From Lineus longissimus (Eukaryota > Nemertea > Pilidiophora > Heteronemertea > Lineidae), in the NCBI RefSeq assembly GCF_910592395.1, contig NC_088312.1:4714001-4778000 (forward strand): a stretch of DNA of 64,000 bases. Reading direction: 5' to 3'. The position numbers and the translations under genes are program-made. The notes beneath the pieces are model-generated. The model worked only from the letters and a program-made list of their open reading frames with translations, had not been told where the DNA came from and made no database searches. This document shows, in pieces, positions 48,001 through 61,177 of this stretch. The first letter of the stretch is position 1. Each line of letters opens with the position of its first letter.

Positions 48001-51000
48001 AAAGAAAAAGAACATGTGGATGTGTTGTAATCTACTGGACTTGCCACTTTTGTTCAAAGCTTGACTGCAGGGTAACTCAGTGCGGTATTTTCTCGGCAAT
48101 TTGCCTTGGCCAGCTTAGTACTTTTCAAGTGTTGTGAGACATCGAGTTTGATGGTCCCAAGAATGCAATATTTTGGCAAGGAGTGGTGCTGTGGTCTAGC
48201 CTTAAATCAAAGTGGCATGTGCCAAGATGTTGCTGCTGAACATGAGTTTTCGAGATGAATTTTTTCTTTTTGCTTTGTAAACAAATACATGTAGTTAAAG
48301 TCACGTGACAAGTAATGTGTGGGAGAGTCCCATGCCGAGCAATTGACTAATGCGACCTTGTGTGGGGAGTCCACTAACCCAACACACTGTGTGGTAAACC
48401 ACTCAAGTCACCCACTACTACTCCCAATCATCAAGGAGGAGCTAAACTCATAGCAAAGAAGTTCAGACAACACCAATCTTCCACTCATTTGCCCCCAATT
48501 AGCCCCATGACTGACGCTGAATTCAACGCAAGATTTTCCGGAGATGCCTAAAAAGTGGCAATTATGCTCTCATGGTTCTTGAGTATGATAAACATTCATC
48601 AGACTTTGAAGTCTATGCACACTGAAAGTTTTCAGAGAAAACAAGAGAGGAAAAAAATTTGAATTTGACGCTAACTTTTGTGTGTTTGTTGGGTGTGGCC
48701 CAAAAGAAACAGTTCCAAAACATCTGGCTTTTGGTGTTTTTACTGCGATAAAGTACATTGTACGCGGAGCATGATCTTAATTGTTAGTTTTTACTGAGCT
48801 GTGTGATTTATCAGCTAGCCATGATGCAATGCATTGTTGGGATATTCTGCAGCATGGCTTGGGAGGATGAATTTTTTACAAGAACGTGTTCTAAATGTCG
48901 TAAACACCTTTCAGTTTCCTTCACAATTTAAGCAATGCGATCTAAAAGTCCTTCTTTAAAACAATGAACTTCTGCATCTTTAGTTCTCAGTGCGCAATTA
49001 AGTTAAGCAGAGGTCTTGCTGGATCAGAACTGCTCAACATGCACATGGCAACGTCCCATGCAGGCTTTTTGTCAGTCGAGTGTACATTTTGTTGGCAATG
49101 GATTAGGGAGACACTTCATTGGGTGATGAGCTGTGCCGGATCCCAAGAGAGCACAGGCCGTCTCAGCATTCGCTACAATTGCTGAACCATCCCGAATGGG
49201 TTTCCAATCAACTCGTGATCACAATGAGTTTATCAAACGGTCCGCCATCAGAATCACTGCAGGTGTGAAGGGCTCACGCAGCTATCGGACCATTTTGCTG
49301 AACGACAAAAGAACACTTATGCTAGTTTCCTTAGTAAAAGGACGAAGATCCACATGCTGAGTTGTGGCGTTATCAGCCTGGTTGTTAGCCCTGTGTCCCT
49401 TTTGTTATGTAGGGTAGAACTGCCAAAAGTAGGCAGGGCTTTTTTTCAAAGTAAATTGACAATTAGCTTCAAGTTCTGCTTCCGCGTGTGTAGGAAAATT
49501 ATGGGGGAGGAAGAGTGTTGTCACTGATTTAGGTTGTGCGGAAAATGTGGCAGTTGATGTGCAAACATCTTGTACGTCGATGAAAAATGGGTGGAAGTAT
49601 GCATCTCATATAGTTTGTCGAAGAAGTTTACACTCTTCTCCATGTCATGGACACAGTCAGGATGCTATTTGGACCTCACTGCATTTAAACAAATCTTCAG
49701 AACAAAATCGCATGATGAAGGAAGTCTTGGACTTTGTGGTTTTGCTTCTACCCTTGAAGCGAGAAGCGCACTGAATACACTGTCCTTTTCAAACCGCCTT
49801 AATTAACTTCAGCCATCTTTCTCCCGTTGATTGTCCACTGGAGGTCACACGTCAGCCACAAAAGCGAATCTCCTGGTAGATACAGACTTCCATGCAAATG
49901 ACCAATTCATAGCATCATTAATTTCCAAACTCGCTGTCATAGCTTTCAACTAGGTTCCCAATTAGAAATATTTTGTCAGGTTGGACATTGGTTTGTAGAT
50001 AAATTATTCATTAGACGCCGTAAGAAAGGTTTTTGAGGGGTCTTTCTTGTTTGTTCAGCCTTTCTTCTGTTCCCTAATTCATATATCATCACCTTTCGAT
50101 CATCTTAAACAAAGCTAAATGCTTGTAACTGAATCAATCAGCACACCCGGTTTCACCCCTTTGAAGAGAGACATCGGTCTGGCATAACTTGCTGTTTAAA
50201 ATTTCACTCCATCCTTGAACAAATTAATCATACATTATAACTGTCTTTGCGAAAAATAACTGAATCTTTTCGAAATCATAACTGACACCTTTTGAATATC
50301 GCACAGGATTTTGAATTATGCATGGCCAAGATATGAAAATTAATCACTAAATTACTGTTGTTTTAGAAAATGATTGATTGTTTTCAAGGGTAATTGATCC
50401 TGTCCTTGGATTTTCCTTAGAACTTTTTGATAAATTTCTTTATTGAAGTAAAACACCAGATGTTTTTTTTCTTCTGGAAAACACTTTGGACAATGAACAT
50501 CCAGTTTAATGGGAATAGAAAAGTTTGGTAAATCATGAACCATATTGGAGACAAAGACAATGTATAAACTCTTCAAAATTTCAACTTTATAGTAGAGGGG
50601 TTGGCACACACTCTTTCAGTAAAAAAAGATGTTTCAAGTTCAAGCTAAAATGTTTGTTCACTACATGTACCCCTATTTCCTTAATCAAAACCTTGATCTG
50701 TGCCAGAACCTTTTCATTGGTGATAGATGTTTGTGTCGCATACAACATCGAACAATTGTCAAACTGACCAGCAGTCAGTGCCTGATTCATTGCTTTACTT
50801 TTAAAAAAGTTACTGGTGACACAGAAAACTAGAACAAACTGAGCTAAACCAGAGAAACTTCAAACCACCATCAATAGCACCAACGACTCCAGGTTTGAAC
50901 AGATCTCATTATAAGACACAGATGCTTAACCAAGCACAAAATTATCATCATGTGACCCAGGGACAAATTCAATTTAAACATTTTCGTTGCAGAAGTTTTG

Positions 51001-54000
51001 ACCGTCAAGCGCTCGCCCAAGGCAATCATTAGTATCAAGCAACGATGTAACACCATGACTTGGTTGTAGCGTACGTTTCTGGGCAGATTTGATTAACAAA
51101 ATCCGAGAATGCTATCTGACAATGTGGCAAATAATTGGCATCCACAAACTTGCGAATACTTTCATTGTTTTGAGGTGATATATCTCTGTGTTTCGCTGAC
51201 GGCAATGGTCATTAAAATAGCACTGTTGAGAACGAGGACTTGTTCATTAAACCAATCGCGATAAGAGGACTATTTCAGAAATGACCAGCGGGACTGATGA
51301 TGTCTATTGACACGTCAGATGATCAAGTTGTTAGTATTTCTATGTTGCCAGCGTGGACACCCTTAACGTGACAAACTAGATTTAACCCTTGAATTTTAAA
51401 TGAATACAATTTTCAATTCCTCAAAATGCCATCAACCTGACAAAGAAATATCAGTCAGTGAAAGGACTAAGTGGTTTGCAACTGAGGCTATGATGCAACT
51501 GGGAAATTGATTTGGTTGCATCAAGCTACTTTTTCACCATCAAAAAGAACTACAAGTTGGTTTTCTTCTTCATCAATACCTCACTGTCAACAAATTGCAC
51601 CACTATGGCAAATTGAATAACAGCTCTCCAATTATTAATTGCCTTCCCCTCTGACATTCTTGATGCAAAAATAATATCAAATAGTCAGGGGTGATAAGAA
51701 ACACAGAGAAAGATAAAATTCTTATGATTCCATCTCTGACGAAAACTAATTACATCCAGCAAAATGAACAATGCACTCCAAGCATTCCCTGTATTACGTA
51801 ATCTAACGTCGCTTTGGCTATTTGAACTTTATATAATTAAGGCACAGAATATCATCACAAATATAAGTTCAGAAAATGATTGACTCCTGGAGGGGACAAA
51901 TATTAACCTTTAGGAGCAAAAGCTAATTTGGCGTCTGCAGCCCCTTGGATTGTGGACTCGATGCTAAGGACCGTCATTTCCTTTTGTTTACATGTGACAC
52001 TGCAAGAAACGCACATCCATTTCTGGACACCTTTTATTAGCTTTACTGATAAAAGGCAATTTCTTCATTAAAAGGTTGGCAAATATTTTGTGGGGTTGTA
52101 CGAGGATTTATACTAAAGGGTAGCATTGGGTCACCTGTACACAATCTTATCCAAACTGATGACTAATGTGGAGACAATATCAACTTTGTTTCTCAGATCA
52201 GCTACGATGGTAAACGGCAAAGGTGATCTTGTAGTAATAACTGCCAAAGCCTGAATTTACAACTCCAACAGAATATTGATCGCTGATCATTATGGAACAT
52301 GGGCGCCACCACACAGGAGATGAGTGATATTCTGTACCAGGGAAATTTAAGCAAACACAAATTACAACATATTTCATTGCGTTGTGATAGAATTGAAGGC
52401 TTTACAAATTTACAAAAGTGAACCCTTGGTTGATAATTTATTTGACTAATAGGTAAAAGTTATCCAATGTGCCTTTGTGTTCAGAATTTGATTAAAGGTT
52501 CAGTTTTGATAAGAGTTTGGAAATTTGACCAGGTGATGTGATGGCATTATCAAATGGACTTATTGGTATTGAATAATATTCATGATAATTTTATTAGGGT
52601 TGTGTGATGATAGTGATATACACTCTCTGAAAGGTTATGAAAGGTATATGCAAATATATTAATGCCTATATCAAGCTAGCATGACCAAAGAAGAAAAGTA
52701 GGGGTTGGGCCATGGCAATATTTTATTGGTGTAATCTGAGCTTTTGAATGATCAACCCATGGAAACGAAAATGGTAAAAACTCTCCATTGAACAGAGTTT
52801 AAAGGCTGATATTATACTGTACAACATCAAATGATATTATTATCATTATATCTGCAATCAAAACCAGCTTGGAAACTGGTCCTGAAGTGGAGAAATATTG
52901 TCAACAGGGTGGAGCAAATCGCATGTCAGCCAGACGCATTCAAGCAAATTGAGAGAAGAGCTAACTGACAAACTGAGAGATGGGATGAACCGCAAGATGA
53001 TCATGATACACAGCCCAATGTTCCCCTTCTTTCTAAACAAGCATCCCAATGGAAAATATAAATATGGCTGTTGGCCATCAGCATCGAGAATAATTTTGCA
53101 TTCGTCTAATGGTCGATTGGCGTGCCTTTTACTCACTATCAATACAATTTCACAAACACACACCACCGGTACCTCCCAAGCCATTAGCATTACATTGGAG
53201 TGTAGCGGTTTGCTAGCAACAAAAACACAGTTAGGGGTTGTTTTTCCTCAGTGATCCTGGTCTGAATGATCAACACAACTTTTACACGGTAAACCTACAG
53301 TTGGCAGTCAGATGGCGTCGAGCTATGATTGAAAAGGGAAGCAACGGGAAGCCAGAACTGTAATCTCCTTCAGCGGGATGACCAAATCTCAAGATGTGCA
53401 CAGAATTGTCTTGAAAGTGAAACACCAGGGGCAGTACCATCCTGTGCGAATATTGGGAGACGGTAAACGTATTTTAGGAATCGGAGGAGAAACCATGACC
53501 GTGCCATTATTACCAGGCTCGGCAGGAGCTCAGCGTGATTTACCAACTAAAACCAGCCGCAGGCAAAAAGTAATTAAAATTATGAAAAGTTTCGAATTAT
53601 TCCCCGGTTCAATGAAACACGTTCTTAGACCCCCAAATTTGCTTTGCAAACGGCTGTGTTGGACACTTGTAGCTTCGAGATTCTCAATGGAATTTTCTCT
53701 CCCAATTTAGGCCATTATTCCCCAGGTTCTCATTTGTATAAGCAGGCATAAAGGCGTTGATAATCGGAGGGGTAACCATATGCTCTGAGAGAAGGGCCAT
53801 AGGTGAATAAATTTGAAAAATTGCCCAATTGTGGCTTCAGGGGATAATGAGATTGGTGAAATAAGGGCTGTGGCATTCAATAAGTGTTCATGTGATATGA
53901 ATTTATCGACAGAATTGAATGTAAGATGTAAGATGCACTGAAGTTCTTTAGATGTTCATTTATATGTTCAATTATATGTTTATTGGTAAGCTGGTAGTAG

Positions 54001-57000
54001 TGTAGCCATCATAGGTGTAAATACATGCACTGGTCACAGCATAATGACTACAATGCTACATGCAGTGAATCCAACAATTGTACGTCAAGATGCCGTTTGT
54101 TGCCTATGATCCTATGATCAGAATCTCCTGCCCAGCAACACAGATATTGTTCTGTAATGGTATCTTCATCGCTACAAACTTGTCTTCAACCATGCAAATA
54201 AAAGGGACATGCCTGCAAAGTTTCTTTCAGTATCTGTGGCTATAATTGCTAGACATAAGATTTCAGTGCCAAGACTGATGGTCAGTTCAGAGCAGTAGGC
54301 AGGTGTATACGGGAGTGTCGCACAACGGTCTTGACTCTGACAGTTGACGTCTTTGAACCAAGAACATCATCTCCCGCCAATGGAGACAACCTTATGAAGA
54401 GACTTAAAGCCATAAATCATATAAACCTGTCGCTGTAAGAATGGGATGTAGTATAAATCACTGTTGATATTGATACATAAGCAGGCATCTAGCCTTTGGG
54501 GCATAAACCTAACAAGATTACCAGATCATTCCTAAGATGTCCAAAGCTACCCGCGAGATTTTACTGGTATGAAATGGGAACAGAATGGGAGCAACTGCTG
54601 CCCTTAACTTGGCCACCGGTTGGACACTCTGTCGAAGCAACTTGAAAGTTTTTATGCCTTTATTGCAAGCAATAAAGGCGAAATGTAATGATCATTTCTG
54701 CTATAAATATGCCTCAATGGTACATCATCTGAGGGTCAGCTTTCATAACAATCATAAAAGTGACAGGATTGTCAAAGTTTATGTGGGGACTTTAGATACC
54801 GACAGTCAATCGACTGGTCATAAAAGGAATCCTTCCCTTTCTTCACACCCTAAAGTTGGTCCTTCAAACTCCAAAAGTTTTACTTTTGTTCGAATAGTCT
54901 TTATTCTAGACTTTCTGATGTTGATCTGTACTGGGCGCCTGATGTCAGAAAGTGACCACACATAATGTCTATTTTTTTCACTTTTTTATTCCTGCTCAAA
55001 ATCAACCAATATCAGTCCCAAATACCATCAGTCCCAAAACTTTTTTGACTTTGAAAATTTTCAGAATTTTTAACTAGTATGAAAAAATTCAGCTTCGTAA
55101 GGGTGAACCTGACTGGGGTATGACACCTTGAAGATCTAACATGTTGAACCAACAGACCGGGAATGAATGCTAGTCTTACTGCTCATCATTAGGTTAATAC
55201 GTCTCTTATATTTCCTTCTACATTGGGTAAGATTGACAATCAACCTGCAATACCACATCAAGAGCAAATCCTACTTGAGGGGTGTAAAAGTGGCTGCACA
55301 GCAGGACCTTTTGTATTTTGGCAAGAAAATTACTGTCTCAGCCGACTGGACCCTAATATGTTCTGTCTGGTTACTTCCATGAGCAAGACCTTCAGATCAT
55401 ATTTAACTCGCATTGACACCTCATGCTAGTGAAAGGTATTCCCCGTTTGCCCCCTGGAGTTCAACTTGTGATGTCACTTAGGTTGTCATGGCCGGAGCGG
55501 ATATTGGTCACAGGGTCATTAATCATAGGCACTGTCTGTGGTCAACTGACTTTTACTTGTGTTGCTTCGGCTAATGAGGATGCTCACAGACCCATGTCCA
55601 TGATGCCCAGTTATGTTAGAGATGGGCTGCCCCTTTCTCTCTTCTCAACCCAGGCGCCTGTCGTCAAAAAGATACAGGATTTTGCTTAGATGCTAACAGT
55701 TCATCACCAATATGTTTTGCAATCTGTCCATGGGCCAGCTTGGAGCTTTTATGAACTGATTTGGCAATGATTTATGATGATAAATGACCGTTGTTGTTGC
55801 CGAATATTCAAGCCTGTGGCGAGGAAACCTTGTAGTGAAAGGCCTGCCGATTGGACAATGACAGGACAGTGACCATGATGACTGATATGAGTGCTATTGG
55901 GACCTGAACAAGCGAAAGTCTGGTGCCGAGCAATTCAAATTTGCAACAACCGGTGTCGCAAGCTGGGCCGGGATCACGGGGAGAAACTCATGATTAATGA
56001 AAGTCTTATTTTGATGATTAATGAATTGATAATTATGTGGTGCATTCACCTCAGGACCCCATCTGTAAACTTGCTTCCATCTCGCCAGCGTTCGCTCGAT
56101 TAGCACAATTAGGACAAGGGTACAGGGATAATGACCATTAATCAAAACTGCTCCTCTCCGCTAAAGTGACTAATGCACATGCCAAAGACAACCATAATGA
56201 TCATCTCATGAGTGTACTGGAGCCCTCACAGATAATAGCACAATGTCAAGCCCATCTTTTAAACCCCTTAATGATTTTTCACATGAATCATAAGTCTCTC
56301 AAGGACAATGCTCCCCCAAATTTTCCAAGGTCTGTGAAAGCCTTACCCAAACAGATGCATTTAATGCCCCCTATCACTTTTCCCAAACAACTAAGAAGTA
56401 ATGAATTGCTCATGAAAGTTTCAATCACTTGTTGACTGAGCAATTGCAAACAGACCCAAGGCAGTGACACCCCTAGGAAAACAAATCCATCGATTAAAGG
56501 AAGCAAGAAAGATTGGAAAAATATTACAAGCAAAGTTAACAATTACTGTAGTATCTTGAGCAAGATTACTGCTTACATGACAAATATATTTCTAACAATT
56601 GATTCCAGCTTGTTTGCAGTTGTCTTGCTGACATTTGTTCTCTTTACAAATTTTGTAAAATTGTAAATGGGTTTCCTTGCTTTCTGTAGTAAATATTGGA
56701 CCAAATGTTCAAATCATTAAGAGGAATTATCTTGAAAAGGATAATTCTTTGCAGATGCTATCTTATCCTGACAAATGTTTTTACTGAAATCCCGTTTCTT
56801 TCTGTTTTGCATTTTCTAATCTCTGAGTAATATCTTTCAACACATGTTCAAAAATGTCATACCACACAGATCGTAAGTCATTAATTTCAACATTTCAGCA
56901 CAAAATGTATAATTTGGTCCAAATTGATTGCTGTTGTCTTAAGAAAATGTTAAAAGCCTTGAAAGATGTCTCATCAACTGGAAATCATTACTAACCCAAT

Positions 57001-60000
57001 AAAAATTTACCACATTGGTAAATTTTATTAAACAATTATTAGAATATTGACTTAAAACATGTAAAAAGAAGAAGTTGATGAAAGTTATTTGTGAATAAGA
57101 ATAAGAAAATGTTGTTATTTTGTTCAGATCGAGCTATTTTCATCGAACTTTCATCAAATAAGTTTCATATGAGCTTTAAAAATGTTGTCATATTGTAATC
57201 CGACTATCACCTGGCAGCGTGTCTCATTATGGGTAATTTCTTGGTAAACTGTTCTGATGATGCAGGCAGGCAGTCGGCAAAGGAGGTGGTCAATTGTTAC
57301 TGGGCAGGCGTCCAAAACTTTACGACCAATTTTACCAGCAATGGTCACTAAACGTGGAGTTTTTATGACACGTAATACTCTCGCATCACAGCTTATAGCC
57401 ACATTTACTCGTTGCCTTAGGAGGCGGTTCGAACCGCACAAAGTTACTGGTACTAAATGGCAATAAATGGGCAAACATTGACACAGACGGCCTTAAAATC
57501 ATCATCAGTTTATTGCAGGCCAACTGTTCTGACTCAAATCAAATCGAAATTGCTTGCAATATCCGATTGTTTGGTATATTTTCATCTTAGTGAGAGGTAA
57601 TTGGTACAAAGTGGGAAAATTATTTCAAAATAAGGAAATTGACCACAGCTGACCACACTGATTCTTAATTTATTATTAAACTATAAACCATGAAAGCATC
57701 AAATTTTCTATTCATGTGTTGCAAACTTTTGGTGCTATCAAAGTTCAAAATTTCCAAACAAACAAATATCTTACTTATTATAAATGCATGGGAAGCAATC
57801 GCTTAATTATCCACACCGGAAATCCAAAACGGAGAAATGTAAATCAGAAATAGAATTTCTCACTTTGAATTTAAAATTTTCTGTGAGAATGCAGGGCTTC
57901 ACCAGTGCATTATCAGCTGGTCCTATTTCAAAGCGGACCCTGCGAAAATGACCAAATGCTCCGATGCGTAATCTCTCTGTAGATGAAGCTTATTAGACAG
58001 CGTGAAGCTGCACTTTCTCTCCTCAGTCCGCAGCTGACCCTCCCCATGTCCCGCAAACTTTTATAAAACCTCGGTCATTAACAGCGCAAACTGAATGCCG
58101 CTAATCACAATCAAAATATTTTGGAAAACTTACAAACTTTAATTTCTAAGAGTGACCAGTGGCGGTAGTTTTGCCGTGGGCGACGTCATTATATCAGTTG
58201 CGAGACCCCAACAGGGCCAGTGAACTCCGGCTACTTTTGCTTTTCACCGGTTTACACTCGGACCAGTTCTAAATGAGATATCTGCATGGTGCTCCTATAA
58301 ATGCCGCTCCTGCTCCGGTGTCGTCTTTGACCGAGAGAGATCTCCTACTTGGGCTTTGATAATGTTTGTTTAGTGTATTGTGCAGCGTACGACGGAGGCA
58401 TTTGGAGGTGCGTTGAGAAGCGGAAGCTCTTGCAGAACTGTTGTTGTTCAAGAGGTTAGTGATGCCATGTGAATTAGGAGCAAGAGTTTGGTCAAACCTG
58501 GAAAATAGTTAAACGGTGTAATCGAAAAATATTTTAAAGAAGTCTAACATTGTATGTTTATCTCTATCTGGGTTGAGCATCAAAATTCCATCAGCGATAT
58601 CACACGTTTTTTTACAAGATGTACATTAGATCACGTGTCGGCAGAGGTAGACCTACGCTGTGGTATCTCAATGGTATAGTCAAATAGGGGAGTTTTGAGG
58701 GGTTGTCACCCGATTTCCTGACAACTCCCGAAATGCTGATCCTTGCCTAACTGATCACCCTCACCCATGAAAGGGAAGATATTGAAATCTTGACCACATT
58801 GTCAAAGTAGATTGTAGTGGATAGACTGCCGTCAATGGTCATCTATCATACTTTAAATGGTTACTAAACTTCACAAAGAAAACATTGTAAATTACTGAAG
58901 AAAAGTAATATATCCAGCTGACAAAGAAGCAAGTCAGACATGACAGCGATCACCCAGCGGAGAAAGCACATTTAGAAAATTTCTTTTTCCGGTACTGCTG
59001 AGGAAAATCAACCATCCCTCTACATGAAGTTAATGGGAGTTAATAAGTTTCTCCCACGATTGACACTACACGATTTCCAGTCGTTAATTAGTTCCTGGGT
59101 TCAAAGGGATACGACAAAACACTTGACTGGTTTAACACAGGATTGCGACCTCCATACGCTTGAATTATCATTGTCAAGGACTTTGCTAAACTTGATGCTT
59201 CAGGTTCAAAAGTTTTTGAGATTTCCTCTTGAATTGGACAGTTATGGAGTAACGATTGTTGCTTGATACCTCGGGTTGTTCCCACCCACTTTCAGCCTTC
59301 CACTAAAGAAATTAATAGCCCGCCTTGTGTCTTGCTGACCTCACAGACAGAGACATTGAAATATTGACAAATGACACCATCTTAACCCATTCATGGAATG
59401 TCAATTGTGATTCAAAGTCCAAAGTATCTCAGATACATACTTTGTCAAAATGGGACCCTATGTCACCAAGAACCTGTCATTTAAAGCATAATATTGACAA
59501 ATTTTGTAGCTGTTTTAGCCTTTTTTTATCATGAAGTGCCATATTCTAATGAAAAGAATTGTAGTGATTAAAAAAGCAACGTTCAAAAATAGCTTTCACT
59601 CGTTGTCCGAGTCGGGGCCATATGGGCATTGGGGACCCGAGGATACACAAAGGCTGGACACCACTGAGTGATAGCATCACAGAGATAAAATGTGCGACAG
59701 AAAACAAATTAGTGGTTGTTGAAAAATAAGCTCAAACTGACCAAACCACTGATAAAGCCATTACAAAGAAATCTCTTTAAAAATAAATTTCACTACTTTT
59801 CCCCAAAATAAATTACACTTCATTCCCATGAGAAGTCAGCTGGTTAGCTCCGCAATCTGACGGGTGGAGACGGGATATATCAGTGCGAGACAGAGCTCGT
59901 ATCACTACAAGATATGCCACATATCTGATGGGCAAGTCGTGCCCCCTCAAAGGTATTCTGCCCAGGATAATGGACCCAGGAACAGATGGTGAGGGGTATT

Positions 60001-61172
60001 TCTGGCAATGTGACGGGTTATCAGCTAAAGATCGTGGCATCATTAGTTTGACGTTACCACACTATCTAGCGGTAATCAGCACAGCCGACACATTATGGTG
60101 TGAGGTTGATGTGAATGATTTCAACAATTGATCATCTTGGAGGACAAACGTCAAAAACATCATTAGATCAGCAGGCTTCTCAAGAGGAAATTGTTTACAT
60201 CAAAAGTATAATTTTGGACTTTTGGGTCACATTGGCTCAATATCATAAGCGCGTTACTTCTAATGAGTACTGCAGTCGGAACTGGCCAGAAACTGAATCG
60301 TATCAAACACCTACTCAAAGAGAAGGTTCATGACAAAAACAAGGATAAAATAAATTACTAGCAGAAATTAAGACTCAAATCATGTATTCTCTCTTTGAAC
60401 AGTTCTTGATAAAATATTCCTTATCAACTAAAACTAAACTATCCGAGGCACTTCCACCTTGATTTCGAGCATTTCCTGATACCAATCACTGCTTCCCTGT
60501 CTAGGTCGAATTCATGATCAAAGCACAACCTTTTTAAACAACTTTCAAATCCAAAGTTTAACATATCAGCTCGTGAGTCAAGAAATCCAGATCAATTCTA
60601 CTCAATGAATCAGGCCTTGAGGTCAAAATATGAGTATGTTTTTCTCATCTTTCAGGTTTTAGTAAATACTGTTATCACGTTGTTCAATGAGACATGTCAT
60701 TCAGTATCCATACCAAAAGGGTCCAGTACGTCAGACAACAAAAATCAGACTTCTTTAATCGGTTAAGAATTTTCTAATGAAAGATAACTCAATGAAATAA
60801 AATGACCAGAATATTAAGTTTTGATTATGTGGAAGAGATTTTGGGCTGAACTGCCACGCTTTTCCACGACAGATATGTGACCATCTGCACTGAAATTATG
60901 GATGTGTCACTCTCTAAACAAAAGGAACAGAAAGTTGAACCTTGTGCATTAAACAAAACACTGAATTTTAACGAACTAAATGTATCTTAAAATAATTCAA
61001 AATAACTTACATCAGCCAGTTTTAGTGAGGGCTTGAGGACAAGGTTTCGTGGTAGTGAGGCGTGTGCCCGGTTGGCTACCATGTCTGGACATGGCCTGTC
61101 TTGTACGATATAGGTGCAGATGCGGTTAAAGTCAGCCTCCTTTAAACTGAAGATGTCAATGCCATCTTCCAT
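42021..61172 (-). CDS. PRDM1: PRDM1 / Blimp-1 transcriptional repressor
   Basis: A nuclear sequence-specific repressor with an N-terminal PR (SET-like) domain and C-terminal C2H2 fingers. In animals it controls endomesoderm, germ-cell and immune or photoreceptor fates. Exons in transcript order: 61172-61011, 46890-46771, 45058-44806, 44050-42021. Junctions are GT/AG with phases 0, 0 and 1, totalling 2565 nt or 854 residues (human 825). The N-terminus ([21 protein letters not shown]) and PR domain ([69 protein letters not shown]) match vertebrate PRDM1. Fingers 1-5 span residues about 636-772, and the conserved [15 protein letters not shown] precedes them. The start at 61172 is the first in-frame ATG of that exon; an upstream coding exon is possible. 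A 14.1-kb intron follows exon 1. The PR domain of PRDM1 is known to lack clear methyltransferase activity and to act through co-repressors. Confidence 0.97.
42270..42680 (-). other. PRDM1: PRDM1 zinc-finger array (five fingers)
   Basis: Fingers 1-4 are canonical C2H2 with TGE(K/R)P-type linkers: CNVC...HLRTH, CQTC...HYLVH, CDVC...HMRLH and CKLC...HKRLH. The fifth is C2HC (CHKC...HWKTGNC), as in vertebrate PRDM1. In the family, fingers 1-2 do most of the DNA recognition (GAAAGTGAAA-type sites). The residues around the recognition helices ([22 protein letters not shown]) are unchanged from vertebrates, so the same target motif is inferred. Confidence 0.95.
43512..43703 (-). repeat. PRDM1: SP-rich repeat in the PRDM1 linker
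   Basis: Residues about 295-358 consist of short units built on [57 protein letters not shown] and [10 protein letters not shown]. At DNA level the last units recur about every 30 nt (TCATATGGACTTAATCTTCG is seen once, with close variants beside it). Vertebrate PRDM1 linkers are also proline/serine-rich but, from memory, lack this regular SPxxSPxRR repeat. The pattern suits proline-directed kinases and is probably disordered. Confidence 0.8.
44584..44732. mobile_element. 149-bp hairpin element in a PRDM1 intron
   Basis: A near-perfect long palindrome. The left arm holds CCCGGGAAAGAACTAGCCTT, AAGAGTTTTCCAAC and TTGGCTAACTACTA. The right arm is the complement (TAGTAGTTAGCCAA, GTTGGAAAACTCTTT, AAGGCTAGTCCTTTCCCGGG). 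The centre is the palindrome ACTACTAGATATAGTAGT with one mismatch. Ends near ATCCTGA/TCAGGAT pair as well. It lies between PRDM1 exons 44806-45058 and 42021-44050, about 75 bp from the donor. It is unrelated to the TTAA elements. Confidence 0.7.
44806..45058 (-). CDS. PRDM1: PRDM1 exon, PR domain second part
   Basis: 253 nt after the acceptor TGCTACTTCCAG, reading [20 protein letters not shown], then [60 protein letters not shown] and MMKI, and ending in phase 1 at a GTAAGT donor. It completes the PR domain. Confidence 0.95.
46771..46890 (-). CDS. PRDM1: PRDM1 exon, PR domain first part
   Basis: Forty codons, phase 0/0, from [20 protein letters not shown] to [20 protein letters not shown]. 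The acceptor is AATTTTCAG and the donor GTAAGC. The RGTRFGPL and NRKYFWR blocks are diagnostic for PRDM1. Confidence 0.95.
46891..61010 (-). other. Large first PRDM1 intron, probable cis-regulatory region
   Basis: Fourteen kilobases with no recognised coding exon and few repeats compared with the left half of the window. Stretches worth noting are 53490-53640 and 55970-56190 (many TAAT homeodomain-type cores), the 24-bp palindrome at 54656-54679, and a more GC-rich stretch at 57900-58460 with a CRE-like GACGTCA at 58182-58188. Blimp-1 genes in other animals have large regulatory introns and alternative promoters, so this is the expected place for such elements. None can be proved here. Confidence 0.4.
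54656..54679. promoter_or_regulatory. Palindrome with two opposed TTTATTGC cores
   Basis: Arms of 11 nt, GCCTTTATTGC and GCAATAAAGGC, are separated only by AA. The TTTATTG/CAATAAA core resembles Cdx or posterior Hox sites, and a two-fold site could bind a dimer. It lies in the first PRDM1 intron. Confidence 0.3.
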
Positions 61173-61177
61173 CACGT
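61011..61177 (-). CDS. PRDM1: PRDM1 first recognised coding exon
   Basis: The - strand acceptor TCTCTTTTCAG precedes AC-GTG-ATG-GAA, so the exon enters in phase 1 and must be spliced to something upstream. From the ATG it reads [20 protein letters not shown], then [20 protein letters not shown], then [14 protein letters not shown], ending in phase 0 at a GTAAGT donor. Human PRDM1 has the same order (MEDAD..., CTYIV.D.P, ASLPRNL..K). Confidence 0.9.
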
